Source: Cyclaneusma minus
Lineage: Eukaryota > Ascomycota > Leotiomycetes > Marthamycetales > Marthamycetaceae
Assembly: GCA_037179335.1 (NCBI GenBank)
Contig: JAKZHN010000023.1
Coordinates: 1-64,000 of the forward strand
DNA length: 64,000 bases
Reading direction: 5' to 3'
A program made the position numbers and the translations under genes. The notes beneath the pieces are model-generated. The model was not told where the DNA came from. It worked only from the letters and a program-made list of their open reading frames with translations, and did not search any database. Positions 1-13,400 of this stretch are shown here, one piece after another. How positions within the stretch are numbered: the first letter of the stretch is position 1; each line of letters starts with the position of its first letter.

Positions 1-1995
1 GGGGGGGGGGGCGAGCAGGATGTGTCTAGAAATGGATATGGCTGCATGGCGAGCAGATCGTTTTGGCGCGTTGCGGCGTTGGGGCGGCGCATGGTAAGGC
101 TGGCTTGGTAGCTTTTGGAAGCTAAGGCGGCGTGAATGCTTAAGGTTTTTTTTTCGCTGTATTTCTCTGTGATTTTGTATTTTGGAGCTTTATAAAAGTT
201 AAAAAGGCCAATTGTTTGAGAGAAAGGGGAGAAGCGGGGATTTGGGGGTTTCGGGGAAGGTGGGAACCGGTGGATGAGTGTGGATAGGTAGATGAGTGAC
301 CTGTTCTTGTGTTTCCAGTGTAAGGATATTTTATAAAGTATAGGAAATCTGCGATATCACCACGGTGATTTTCTGGGTGAATCGTGGATTTTGTTACTCT
401 CAGGGGGCGGGAGGCTGGGCTTCTGCCGCTGCGGACTTCTGTCCCACAAACGTACTTATGCACGGTGACAACTAAAACTGGGACTGATAAGTGGGCGCGC
501 TGGCGGTTGGACCGTTGGGTTGTCAGTTCTCATTTTGCCAAGCGAGCCGGGGCTGCTATTTCGTGCGTTGGAGACTGGACTTGGGACTCTCCGGGGGGGC
601 TGGTGGGGGGTTGCTGTTGGAGCATCGGGGTTTCGGCATGCTGTGGGTGCTTGATGTCTGATGATGTGGACTGAGCGGGGTTTATTGATATGGGAGGACA
701 CCTTGGTGGTTTCGGCTTGAGTATATACACGATGTTCATTCTTGCTGTTTGTTTTTAAAAAGCTTCTTCGTCTGAGTAAAGGTGTCATATTAGGGTACAG
801 GCACGGGAGATAATTTTACTGCAAATTTTGAGGGACGAGCTCTTCAGGAGAAGTGGCCACCGTGAACGGGAGTGTGGACTGTGGATATGAACCGCCTGAA
901 GGAAGTGAAGGTATTCGGGAACCGGGATTAGGCTGGATAGATCGCTTAAAGGAGAGGCTATGTGGCTGCGTAGATCCGCGCGTACATGCAGAATGAAGCG
1001 CATATATTCAACACCAAGGTAACAGTGGAGAAAGAGGGGCAGTAAGTCAACGGCAGGTACTTACCGGGTCTGGGGGGTGACCGAGAGTGGGCCATATCTT
1101 GGACAGGTTCCACTGCTACGTCAAGTGCTCTACTTAATATTCGAGGACAATAAATAGTAATACATTGCCATGCAAGTATAACACTTGAGTCGGGACTTGA
1201 GCGTTTCCATGGTGAACTTCCATTTTATAATATAATCGGGTCCCAATGGGTGAGAGGCCTGTATAAACTTTAATTTTCAAGAGGCTAGATGATATCTCTG
1301 AACATTCCCTTTCAAACACGCAACAGAAATGCGGAAACCAACCATAAAGCCTGTCGACTTTTGCTGAGAACACGTGGTACACGTTACATATCTATTGGTC
1401 CGGGAGACTCCTCAAGTTCTCCATCCCTTTGCATATAAGTCCGAAGCAACGTAGGCGGTGTCTGGATCTTGAGTATGACCAGGTGGGGCTGGAAGTGGAA
1501 GTCATTGATTTTGAGTTATAGTTTAGGGCAAGCCACCCATATTAAAGTTCTGTGCAACCATGAAGGGCAATAGGTTTAAGGAGGTCGAAGCGTTTGAACT
1601 GACTTACATACCTCAAAATTTATAAAAGCAACCGGCATCTTTCATGTTTTTTGATCCACTGCCAGCGTGGCCCAGGGATATATTAATATAAATAATGTTA
1701 TTAGGCAGCAAGATAGAGTAGAGAGACACGCCCCTTGGGTGGAGTCTCTGTATGTGATAACTGATAGGTATGTATGGTGATACCTAGCCACCCGGGTGAA
1801 GCTATTCACATTCCGCGGAGGCGGTCAGCCCTCCGTTCGCCCGGCTGTTCCACCAAACACTCGGCAAACGTATTAAAATAAATAAGGAAAAAAGCATCAG
1901 CTCGGCCTATGTTCCCCTCCCGGATTTAATCCGACGTTTTCCCAAACTCCTTCCCGAAGTCAAGTTTCGGCGAGGGCGTTCCAGGTTCCCGGGTA
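1..1995. other. Balanced-composition flank without a supportable gene
   Basis: The window opens with a run of eleven G. Short open frames exist on both strands (the longest about 110 codons), but they overlap each other, and none has a recognisable domain or a consistent splice pattern. Composition is ordinary up to about 1650. From there A+T patches appear, before a last G+C-rich stretch at 1790-1995 that abuts the inverted repeat starting at 1996. I see no gene, RNA or element here that I can defend. Confidence 0.5.
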
Positions 1996-2500
1996 CGGCG
2001 GCCCATTAGCGAGTTTGTTCAGAAATCGAAAACTCAAAATCGCGAGAACATGATTTTATATTTGCAGCGCTATAGTATTGCAATCAGCGCCTACAATTTT
2101 TTTTAGCTATTAATTCAGCTTAATTAAGGCTATTGCCCTATATAAATTTTAATATATACAAGGCTTTAATTATAATGCGCAAAAAAATAGTTAAAAAATT
2201 CTAGTTTTCTATAAAATTTAAGCTCCAGTCTTGCGCATAAAACTAACCTTACACGCAAGGCTGGAGCTTAAATTAAAGCTATTAAATAAATTACTTTTAA
2301 TATAATATAAGAATTTTAATAAATATTATAATTAAATTAATTAAATAAAAAGCGTTCCAAAAATCAGGTTTTAATTATTTCCTAAATTAATGGCTATAAA
2401 GCTTCATAAAATTTACGGTAAATTGCCGCTATGCTATAAATATTTTCATTTATTATTGGCATGCTATACTATTTGTGCTATATGCTATAAAAACCAATGG
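1996..2500 (+). repeat. Left terminal inverted repeat of the 14.7-kb block
   Basis: The first about 40 bases pair with 16657-16696. Beyond that, matches are interrupted but collinear, for example CAGCTTAATTAAGGCT on the left against CAGCTAATTAAAGGCT on the right, and a shared ATGCGCAAA. An inserted hairpin (2217-2276, arms AAGCTCCAG and CTGGAGCTT) is present only on the left. G+C is retained only at the outermost end, so the inner part appears RIP-decayed. Confidence 0.6.
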
Positions 2501-2749
2501 TTTTGCGGAAATTATTATAATGCGAATATAGCTTATTTTAAAAAAAAATTGGAAATGAGTGGATATGAGGGCATAGAATAAGGGTGTAAAAGACGTTATA
2601 TTATATTTGAGAAGACTAGAATAGCTGGAGAGTCCGAAGTAAGGATATTTTTATTGTGCGGACGCTAGTTTCCTTTGGGTTTAGCTGTATATAACGGCTA
2701 TTTTATAGTGGCTGCCATTATACCTATTTTTTAATAATTTTTTATAAGA

Positions 2750-3600
2750 TTAGCCAGCTTTTTGTGGCTTATATAACGAGTTTTAATATTTTTATAAATA
2801 TTTTAAATTTAACCCGATAAAATGGCTTTGTTAATTTGTTAGCTATTATTTTGTTTGTAAAAATATATTTAATTGTAAGCTTTTTCTTTTTTTCTAGATT
2901 TCGAATAAAATAATATATTATATTTATATACTTGGAGCGTTTATGGACTTTTGGATTTTCAATTATATAAAAAAAAGCCTTGATTATTTTTAAGCATACG
3001 AATAAATTATAGTTTTTTTTAATAAATTAAAGAAATTCCAAATTTTTAAAAACCTGTTTAAGCTATTAGTTCTATTTAGCATAGCTAAATAAGGCGATGT
3101 ATTTGGACTTAGTAAAAAAAATAAAAATATAGCGCTGTTTTTTATTTTTTTATAATATTGGTTTGCTATAAAATATAGCAATGGTTTTCAATACGCTTAT
3201 TTGGTTAATTTTATTATTAATTTAATTAAAATTTAAATAAATTACCAATTTATAATATATTTTTCCAGAATTGTAGTATATTTTATAAGTAATTATTAAA
3301 TTAATATAATAGAGTAGATTTTAAAAGGCATAGCTATAATGGATTAACGGATTATTTATATATTGGATTAGCTTTTTAATTGCGAAGGCGATATTTGGAT
3401 AAATACAAATTATAGCAAATATAAGGCTTTTAATAATTTGCTGGTATTTCTTAATATTTATACGCTTATTATTAAGGATAAAAAATTTGGAGGCTTTATA
3501 ATTATTTATAAAGGTACGTTTAATTGAGAATTGGAATTTGGCTATATTAAAGTTTTTTAGCATTTGGCAAAGGTATTATTTTTGGTTAAAGTAAAGGATT
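2750..3600 (-). pseudogene. Ty1/copia pol relic: C-terminal RT region and RNase H (copy 1)
   Basis: Minus-strand frames at 3321-3563 read the copia RNase H entry block: YQQIIKSLIFAIIC followed by YPNIAFAIKKLIQYINNP. Downstream, frames around 2790-2930 read IKYIFTNKIIANKLTKP then YRVKFKIF, the C-terminal end expected of copia polyproteins (I-P-T-N-E-x-x-A-D-x-L-T-K-P in family terms). Stops and frameshifts separate the blocks, and an Asp expected in the ADxLTKP motif is Asn. The N-terminal part of pol is missing, because LTR-like sequence of another element begins at about 3632. A close, even more decayed copy lies at 62590-63640. Confidence 0.75.
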
Positions 3601-3631
3601 TTTATCACAGTAATTAAAGATAGATTAGCAG

Positions 3632-3879
3632 ATGGGGGTGCGTTATATATATTCCTTAGCTATAAAAAATAGCCGCTGCCCTTCTCTAATAAGAATGGCA
3701 GCACCTAAGTGTTGTATACTAGAAGCCTTGCTTAGCTTTCTTAATAAGCAATGCTCACCTTTTATATATATCACACGGCTTAAATATCGGGTACAGGAGT
3801 ATTCCCTCGTTCGGGAATACTATGGGTCTTTTATACTCTAGCTTAGCGGTAACGGGCTATATTACGTGGCCGTGTAATA
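3632..3879 (-). repeat. LTR-like sequence, left copy
   Basis: In minus orientation this begins TATTACACGG (TGT-type start after RIP) and continues with a TATATATAAAAGG box near 3770. Downstream lies AAGCTAAGCAAGGC, also found near 11415. G+C is clearly higher than in the surrounding DNA. A related copy lies at 11338-11512, but the upstream portions differ, so the two are family members rather than a proven LTR pair of one insertion. Confidence 0.45.
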
Positions 3880-6800
3880 ATATATCTCTAGTATATATAC
3901 CTTATAAAATATTTATAAAGCGCCTTTCTTAATTCTATATAATAACTATCTCTTTTTTTATAGCTTTGGATTTTGGAGCTCCTAAATACAGACTCTTGTT
4001 TTTCAGTGGTTTAATATTTGGCTTTGGTTATTAATTTTGGTTTTTTATTTTAGCTATATAAATTGATAGGCTTTTATTAGTTTATTATTATTAATAACCA
4101 CTTTTAAACTTATTATTGCTTAATTTTTAAAGCTTTAGTTTTTAATATATAGCTTATATTATTTATTATTAAATTGATTTTAAACTCTTATTTAATTATT
4201 TTTATTATTCTAAATTTCTACTTTTTTATATTAACGTTTATTAAGATTTTATTATCCTAATTGGCTTTATATATACTATATTAGCTTTTATATATGCCTT
4301 TTTTGTAAATGCCGGAAAACTAATATAGCGGCGGCTTGTTTCGAGTAATTAATTTTCAAGGTTTGTTTAATTTTTATTCTTTATATATATATATATATTA
4401 TATATATTTATTATAATAATGGTATATTAATCTTTAATTGTAATTTTAATTTAATTTGTTTTTAGCTTTCTTAGCGAGTTTTAAAATCTTTTTTTCCCGG
4501 TGTTTTTTCTTTTATAATAGCTATATTAGGTTTTATCAGGACTTTAATTATATAAAGTAAATGTTTTGATTTTTATTAAACTTTCTTTTATTATTGCTTT
4601 TGTATAGGTTTTTTAATATATACTTTTTTAATAAAAATCAAGTCTTTTTTATTTTTTCTTATTTCTTATTTTTTCTTGATTTTAATATTATAACTCTTAA
4701 TATTTCTAACCGCAAAATATAAAATCTTAATAATAGTCTATTTTAAATTTTGTATAATAAGGATTCTATTTATAATTATAATAATAATATTAAGTTTATA
4801 ATTTTATTATAAGATTTGGATTACGCTTTTATTAAACCTATATTTATATTTCAAATCCGTATTTATATATATTATATATAAAGCTTTTATTTAAATCCTT
4901 TTTACAAAACCCTTAATATTTATAATTAAATTGCAAATAATTTTAAATATAACTATTATTACAATAGTTATATTTCTTTTTATTATATAATAAATTTATA
5001 TTTAGTTTTTTTTAGTTTTTTTTATTCATTAATTTATTATTTTATAAATTTCTATTATCTAAATTCCTTTATTTAATATAATTTATAATGTTTTTATATT
5101 TTACTATAATCGCTATATTAAGGTTTAGGTTTTTTTTAAAAACCAATATACCAATTATAATAAAGAGTCAATTTAATTAAAAAATAATATAAAGACTATT
5201 AAGATTTTTTTCTATTTTAAAATTTATATTTTCTTAAAATATAAAATATATATTATATTTAAAAATATTATAATTGTAATAATAGTTTTAATCAAAATTA
5301 TTTTTATAATTTATATTTTAATATATATAATAGTTAATATTTAATATTATTTAATAAATCTATTTTACGTTTTGTCTTTATATATTCTTAATTAAGATAT
5401 AAATAAATTATAATTATAATTATTTTTTTAATAATATTTTATTTAATATAAAACAAACTAGTTTTTTAATAATATAATATAAAATATAGAAGTTCTAAAT
5501 TTAGTATATATAAATTAGGGTTTAAAAATATTATAAATCTTTTAGTTTTATTAATCAGATTTATTCTATATAATATTTATTTTAATCAAATCATTTAATA
5601 TATATAATTTATAATTTTTATTTATATAATTTATAGTTTTTAACTAAATTAAGCTTATTAATTAATTTCTAATTTTTTAACTTAATCTTTTTATAAAATA
5701 TAACTCGAATTGGCTTAATTTAAAATATAAAAAAGTAATTAAATCTATATTTTTATATTTTAAATACCTTTATTTCTATTTTTATTTAATATTATATATA
5801 ATAAAATATTTTTTATTTAATTATAAAGCTAAAACTGGTTTTTTAACACCTTTTTTCAAATCTTGTGCTTTTTTTATAATTCTCCTATTATCATTATAGT
5901 TTAATTTTGGTGTTTTTTTAATAAATTTACTTAAAATTATTAGGGCTTTTTAAGGTTTTTTTAAATTAATATTTAGTTTTAATTTTGGTTTTTTTTAATA
6001 TATATAAAATATAAATTAACCGTTTTTACTTTTTTTATCTATTATAGTTTTTTTATTTTTTTATTTTTTATTATTTTTAAAGCTTTTAAAATTTATAAAA
6101 TACGGTTTATATATATTATTTTGGAATACTTTAATAGGTTTTAAAAAATTAATATAAAAGATATTATATAATCTCTTTAATTAAAATTTAAACGGAAATT
6201 TTAAATAATAGGCTTGGGCTTTTATTTTCTCGATAATAAAAAAAGGATTTATAATTTTTTTATTAGCTTTCTAGCTTTAAAGTGTATATTTTTAATAAAT
6301 AAAAAGCTTAATCTTTTTTATTAAAATCTATAATTTTATACCTTTTTATATATTACTTTATATATTTATTAATAGTATTTTCCCAATTCTTATAATAATA
6401 TATATTTATTATATTATTATTTGTTTTTCGCTTTTTTATATTAAGTATTTTAATTTTTATAAATTATGTAAAAAAATATTAATTTATAAATAATATTTAT
6501 ATATTATAAAAAAAGGTTTCTTTTAATATTTTTTGCTTTATATTATTATAAACAAATTTTATTATAATTAATTAAATTGTTTAATTTATTTTTTTATTAT
6601 TATAACAGTATTATATATAGGTTTTTAAAATCTGGTTTATTTATTTTATTTGTTTATTTGTTTAAAAATAAAATATAGTACTATATTTATATATTATATA
6701 AAAATTATAATAAAAGGCTTTTTATAATATATTAATAAATATAAAAGTATAATTAAATATAATAATTTTAAGGATTTTTATAAAATAGACAACTTTATTA

Positions 6801-8149
6801 AAAAATAATTTTATTAAAAATTATATATTAATAGTTTTAATTATATATATAAATTATATAGCCTTAATATAGCAATTTATTATGATTAAAATAATACTAT
6901 AGATTTTATTTATATATTATAATTTTAGTAAGTTTATAATAAAATTTTATAATAAATATATTTGTAATTTATTAAGTAAAAATAAAGGTTATAATTAATT
7001 ATAAAATATATATTAACGGGTTTTATTTTATTAATAAATATAATAATTATATATATAATCCTATATTTTTATTTTTATTTTTAATTAGTAATATTTATAA
7101 TAAATTAAAATTAATAATTAATTTATTTTAAAATAGCTTATTAGTTTATTATTATAATAAATATATAAGAGTTTATTATATAATATATTTATTATAAGAT
7201 TTATTTTTTATATAAATCTAATTTTTAAATTGGTATTATTTATTTTTATATAATATAAATTGGTGTTATATCTTTTCTATATATATTTTTTTTTTTGAAT
7301 TTTAAAAATAATTATAAAACTTATTTTGGTTATTTTGGCTTTTGGGTTTTTATAGTTTAAATAAAATATAGCCTTTTATTTAAAATTTTGTATTTATAAT
7401 ATATAAACAAAATATATAATATTAATTTTTTAATTCAATAGTCTTAATTAAAATACAATTACCATATTTATAAAAACAGCCATAGTTTTTAGAAATTATA
7501 TATTTAAAATATAATTAAATAAATAACAGAATTTCTATTATAATATTAATAGAAACCTTTTTAATATTTTTAATTAAGTATATTTTTTTTATAGTTTAAC
7601 TTATAAAATAAAAAATTAGCGGGGTTTTTAACTTTTATAATATATTTAATATTAAACTTGTAAAATCCTAATTTTATAGCCTATTTTGCTTAATATTTAT
7701 TAAATTGTTTTATATTTATAAAATAATTTAAATTATTATAATTTAAAAGTATTTAAATTTTATAATATAAACTTTTAATATATTACTTTTAATATTGAAA
7801 AAATTCTATAATTATACATAATTTAATAATATTATATATTTGGTATATTAATTTTATATTAACTAATTTATAAAATTAAAAGGCTATTAAATACTAATAA
7901 TATTATATTAAATTATTTAAGTTTTTGTACTATTTTAAAATCCCTAATATTATACATTTAAAAATATTATATATAATTTAAAAATAATTTGTAAAATTAA
8001 AGTATTACAATACTAACTTATTTATAAATATACTTTTAATATATTAAAAGGCCTTTTATATTTTTAAAACCTATTTAAATACGCCCTTTTTTATTATTAT
8101 TTATATTATTAATAAGCAAATTAATTATAAATAATATAATTCTATTATA
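3880..8149. other. A+T-rich RIP-type relic DNA
   Basis: Almost pure A and T with no open frame of useful length on either strand. Its position, between an LTR-like sequence and a gypsy RT relic on the minus strand, fits the RNase H, integrase and 3' parts of that element, but I could not recognise integrase motifs here. No other gene is visible. Confidence 0.5.
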
Positions 8150-8760
8150 TTTTAAAATAAACCGCCTATAAAAATTGGCGTATTTTAAAAACAATTGCAA
8201 TTTTATATATATAACTGGTATAGGCTATTTTTAAATAATATACACCCTTTCCGGTTTTATATATATATTGTTTTTTCTTATTATAAAGGTTAAAAATAAA
8301 ATCTTCTTTATTCCAAATTTATATTTTTTTAATAAAAAAAAAGTATTTTTATAGCCTTTTAAATACGGCTTTTATATATTTATTATATTTATTAAGCTTT
8401 TTTAAATAAATTAAAATATTATTAAAATAAACTATTATAATAATATTTAGAAACTCTCTAAATATTATATTTATATAAATTTAAGATATAACTAATATAT
8501 TTATTAATTTAAATAATATTATTAAGTATTTAAAATAGCTATATTTTATATAAAATGCTATTTTCTATTTATTTGTTTTTTATATATAAATTTTATAACA
8601 TATATTTTTGAAATCCAGCTTAATAACGATTTTGGCTTTTTCTAATTTAATTAAAAATTTATTAATTAAGGAAAGTAAATATTAATTTTTAATAATTATA
8701 TTATTTAACTTTTTATAATTAATATATAAATACAAGCGATTTTTGAAAAAATATAAAAAA
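8150..8760 (-). pseudogene. Ty3/gypsy reverse transcriptase relic (copy 1)
   Basis: Read on the minus strand with frame changes, this stretch follows gypsy RT from the YRxLN region (about 8745; here INYKKLNN) to the segment after the active site. The catalytic motif at about 8406-8434 reads VYFNNILIY, where the family has two Asp; both are Asn. It is followed by KYNKYIKAVFKRL, KPEKV and, at 8158-8183, ANFYRRF, all standard gypsy blocks. Loss of both catalytic Asp through G-to-A change on the coding strand is what RIP predicts. The relic is certainly inactive. Confidence 0.85.
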
Positions 8761-11337
8761 TATAAGGGCTCTTATTAGACTCTTGAAGTTATAAATTTAA
8801 TTATTTATTAATGCATTATTAAAATAGTTTTTTAATATAATTTGCTGTTTTTTGAATAATTTATAAATAAACTAATAAAATAAATTTATTTTGGTTTTTA
8901 TAATATAATCCGAATTAAAATATATAAATAATATACCAATTTTTACTATATTAGAATATTACTATTATAGCTTATTTTTTTTAATTTTTTATATTTTTAA
9001 TTTTTACTTTGATTTTAATTTTAGTTTTATTATATATTTTTTCTAAATATTTTTAATATTTAGCAATTTACGGCTTTAAAAGTATATTGGAGTCCAGTTT
9101 TATTTTACCAAAACTCAGGGTTTTTATATTCTAGTTTTTTATTTTAACCTTAATTTTGGTTTTATTATATATTTTTTATAAATATTTCTAATGCTTAATA
9201 ATTTACGGCCTTAGAAATATATTAGAGTCTAGTTTTATTTTGCTAAAAGTTTGGCATTTTATTTAATATATATATAATAAGGTTTTTATTTGGATTTATA
9301 GTATTTTTTATAAAAATAGCTTTCTATTTATTGTATTAAATACTATTTTGTACAATTTAATATTATATTTCTATTTTTTATATATAAGATATTCTATATA
9401 TAATAACTCTTTATTTACTACATTTAAAATATAGATTATTATATTTAACTCTTTTAATTTATTTAGCTTGTTTTAAATAATAATTTTATATTCAATTTAG
9501 TATTTATAAATAAAGCTGGTTTTAACCTAATTATAATATCCATTATTTGCTTATTTAAGCCAAAATATATTTAAAAATATATTATATAAATATATAAGTG
9601 TTTTATATATTTTAATGCTTTAGTCTTTTATATTACTTTTATTATTAATGATTTTAATAAAAAAATTATAATGTTATTTAAGTTTTATTTTATTTTTATC
9701 TTTTTATAAATATTAATAATATAAAGCTTTTATCCAATCTATTATTAATAAAAACAAAAATAAGAACTATATTTTGAATATTAATTGCAATTAAATAATT
9801 AATTATTATATACTTTTATTTTATGAAAAAGTTGTTAAATTGGGCAATTATTAGCAATTTCTGTTTTTTTCTTAATTGTTATATTTATATTTATAATTTA
9901 TAAAATTAAGGGTTTTATTTACAGCTTTAATATAAGGACCTTAATTATATTTATTTTAATTATAATTATTACAATCTTAATTATAATTAAAACCATTTTT
10001 ATATAATCGGCCGTCTTTTTATAGCCACCAAAACTACTACCATTTAAAATATACGCTTTACTGCCGGATTATTTATATTTATAGGCTATATATTTAAGTT
10101 TTTAATAATTTTAATACACCTCTTTTTTATAAATGCAATTAAATAGGCTATAATTATTAAAATTATAATTAAGGTATAAAAAAAGCCGGTATTAACCTTA
10201 ACTATATTATTGGCCTTTATTTTAATAATAGCCGTTTTTTTGTTTTTGCAATTAAGTTGGTATTAGGTTATTGTATTATTATTTAAAATATTATATAAAT
10301 TCTATAATTTATTATAATTATTATAATGCTTTTTTTAAATTCTTTATATTATATAATAATTTATAATTGGTTATTTTATTAAGAACTAAAATCCTATTTA
10401 ATATTATTATAAAGCTTAAAAATAAATTGGTTATTAAAAAATATGAAAAATATATTTTTTATATAGGAAAATAAGAGTTTTATTTTATAATAGAACTTTT
10501 CAATTGTTTCGTTTTTTTTGAGTTTTTTTAATAAACTAATTTAATATATATAATATATATTATTATTTTATATTTATTATATCCAATATTAAATCTTTCA
10601 ATCCTTTTCTAAAATCTTTTTTAATTTATAATTCGTTTAATAATACTATTATATAATATATAAACAGCCTTTAAATATAATTGAGACATAATAAATACAA
10701 ATTATATTATTTTTTTAAAAAAAGGTTTAAAATTATATATTAAAATAATTTTATAAATAATTTTACTATTTATAATATTTAATATATAAGGATTTTTAAA
10801 TATGTAAAACCTTTTAGCAATTAATCGCTTATTATTAGAATTTAGGTTAAATGGATTATATTTATAGATAATGGTTATAATTTTGGCTTGCAATTTCGCA
10901 ATCCTTTTCTTAGCTTTAAATTTTTAAATAGTTTATTAAACGGTTATAAGATTATCGAAATTTAAATTTGCTTAATTTTAAATTAAATTAGCAATAGGAG
11001 CTTAATTAATTTTATCTTTATATGGTGTATTTATATTTTAAACTAAACGCCTTAATTATTAATTATAGCAGCACTTTTACCAATACCATTAATAAGTGTA
11101 TTATTATTTTTATCAAATACAGTTTCCTAAATTAGTATACGGGTTTTACCGGCGCCGTTATTAGTATTAAGCTCTTTTGGAATTAAATAAAATTGGTTTT
11201 TAGGATTTTTAACAGGATTTTTACGGATAAGGTCGTTACTGGGTTTGTGGCTAGTAAATTGGGTAGTTACTATTTTGCTAAATTATTGCCTTTTAAAATA
11301 AAAGCGGCTATTTTATTATAATGGTTAAAAATAAATT
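8761..11337. other. A+T-rich region upstream of gypsy RT copy 1
   Basis: By position this should hold the degraded gag and protease of the minus-strand gypsy element. The one longer frame (10702-10893, minus) is rich in Ile, Lys, Asn and Tyr, the expected product of RIP on any coding sequence, and gives no recognisable domain. Less decayed sequence near 11040-11330 may be the element leader and gag start. Nothing else is visible. Confidence 0.4.
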
Positions 11338-11512
11338 GGTAAATAAGGTATATTATATATATTTCTTAATTATAAAACATAGCACTATTTAAATATAGTA
11401 TATTAAAAACCTTGCTTAGCTCTTTTAGTAAACAACGCTCATCCCTTATATACCTCTAATATATATGCCTTATAGGGTGCCCGCAGGGCGTCCTCCTCGG
11501 CCCCGTGTGATA
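11338..11512 (-). repeat. LTR-like sequence, right copy
   Basis: In minus orientation this begins TATCACACGGGG at 11512, has a G+C-rich stretch (11470-11510), a TATATAAGG box near 11440 and the shared GAGCTAAGCAAGG near 11410. It is a diverged relative of the sequence at 3632-3879, in the same orientation, about 7.6 kb away. That spacing suits a gypsy element containing RT copy 1. Confidence 0.45.
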
Positions 11513-11789
11513 TATTTAATATCCGCCAATTTATAAATAATAATTTAAAAATATTTAATAAAAACGCTTTTATAATTTAAAATAATATTTATTAAAAAGC
11601 CATATAAAAAACATAATTTTAAAAACCAATTGGCAAAGGCTTTAATAATAATTTTAAACAAAACTTTTATAATAATGCCTTCGCTTAAATAATTTATAAT
11701 AACTATAATATTTAAATAATGATTGCTTTTAAACAGCTTATAAAATTAATTCAAATTCTAAATTATATACGCTTTAAAATAAGCAAATA

Positions 11790-13400
11790 TTTTAAATAAT
11801 TATATTTACTATTATATCAAATTACAATATATTAATAAGCATTGCAATTTCTAATAAAATATTAAATATCTAAATATATATTAAATTAAAAAAATGTTTT
11901 CTAATAGCATTATAAATATAGTTTTAACCTGGATAGCCGCAAATTAATTTATTATAATTTTATTAACTAATTGCTATTTATAAAAATTTCTAATATAATA
12001 TTTATAGATAACAATTATTTTTATAAATAATATACTATTAACCATTTAAATCTGAATTATTAAAAAATAAAACCAATTTCTATTTTGGCGAAATTTTATA
12101 CATATTTTTGCCATCTTGCCAATAAAGTAAAGAAAAAAGAAAAAATCGATATAAATAAAATTAATTTAATCATTTTTAAATATCTTGATAAATGCTTTAT
12201 TTCAAAACTTTTTAATTAATTGTATATTGTTTTTACTATTATTAATTGCTAAAATCTAAATTAATTTTAGTTTTTTTTAAATATATAAAAATCCAATTAA
12301 AAATTATTAAACAAATACTATATTAATAAATAAAATAATTATTATTTTCAAAATTAAATACATTTTAATCGCGCCTAAATAATGCATTAATTATTTAATT
12401 TAATTTTTTAAATTGGTATACAATAATAAAATTATAGCTAAAAAAAGCCCAATGCATTTAATATTTTAAAACATAATAAGCAATTACAAAATACTTCAAA
12501 TTTTTATAATTGATGAAAGTTTAAAAAAACTCTTATGTTATATAAAAGTTTATTATAAATTCCTTTCAGCTTTAAATAATAACCAATAGTTTTTTATTAT
12601 AAATAGAATAATTGAATTTAGCTAATAATATTCTTTTTAAAAAAACGCAATAACCCAAGATAGGCTATTTCTAAAAATTTAAAATAAAGGATTATTTATA
12701 TTATAATTAAAAGCGTCTATTTTAAAAAATATTTTTAATTTAAAATTAAATAAATATAATATTAATACTAATTGTTTTAATTAATAAAAAGCGTTTTTAG
12801 CTTTGTTAAATTAAATAAATAGCTATTTTTTTAATTAACTAAATAAAAAATAATATTAGCTTAAAAAAATCAACATAAACTTTTGATAAAAATTAGCAAA
12901 ATCGAAAAAACCTTAAACGCCTTTAAATATAATAAAAGTTTCATATTGTTTTTATAGATTTAATCTTTATCGGATTTATACTAATTTTGCCAAATATACT
13001 ATTATTAAAAACTGCTTTAATAATAAAATCCAAATAGCGCATTAATTTGATTTTAAATTCGCATTTATTTATATTTACCTAAAAACCAGCTTTTTTAAAA
13101 TAATTTAAAACCATTTTAATATATTTATAATATTCAATTAATATATTATTTATAAAAATTAAAATATTATTAATATAAACAAAACAAAATTTATTTAAAT
13201 AATACTATAAATACCAATTTATATATTTTTAAATCATATTTAAAATATTTACCAAATTAAATAAAATAACCAATCATTTAAAAAACCATAATAAATACAA
13301 AAAGCTATTAACCATTTATTATTTTTATAAATATAAATTTAATAAAAAGCAATAATAATATTTAGCTTAATATATTATTTTGCCTTGCTAATATTTTATA
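11790..13400 (-). pseudogene. Ty3/gypsy pol relic (copy 2): RT, RNase H and integrase N-terminus
   Basis: The minus strand reads RT from about 13400, with active-site text FVYINNILIF at 13155-13190 (both Asp replaced by Asn). RNase H follows at about 12370-12750, including YNKKLLVII and INALFRRD near 12370-12400, which corresponds to the usual ADALSRR end. An integrase N-terminal block at about 11850-11960 reads GYPG then YNAIRKHFF. Many stops and frame changes are present. The downstream integrase core and 3' LTR are missing, cut off where the LTR-like sequence at 11512 begins, so a later insertion probably truncated this element. Confidence 0.8.

Noticed and set aside
1..11. G11 run considered as a telomere or assembly linker
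   Set aside because: No TTAGGG-type repeat is present; a homopolymer at a window edge cannot be interpreted.
2390..2581. 63-codon plus-strand frame MAIKLHKIYGKLPLC
   Set aside because: It lies in the inverted repeat and runs into the copia relic; its similarity to the minus frame at 16330-16524 is explained by the inverted repeat itself.
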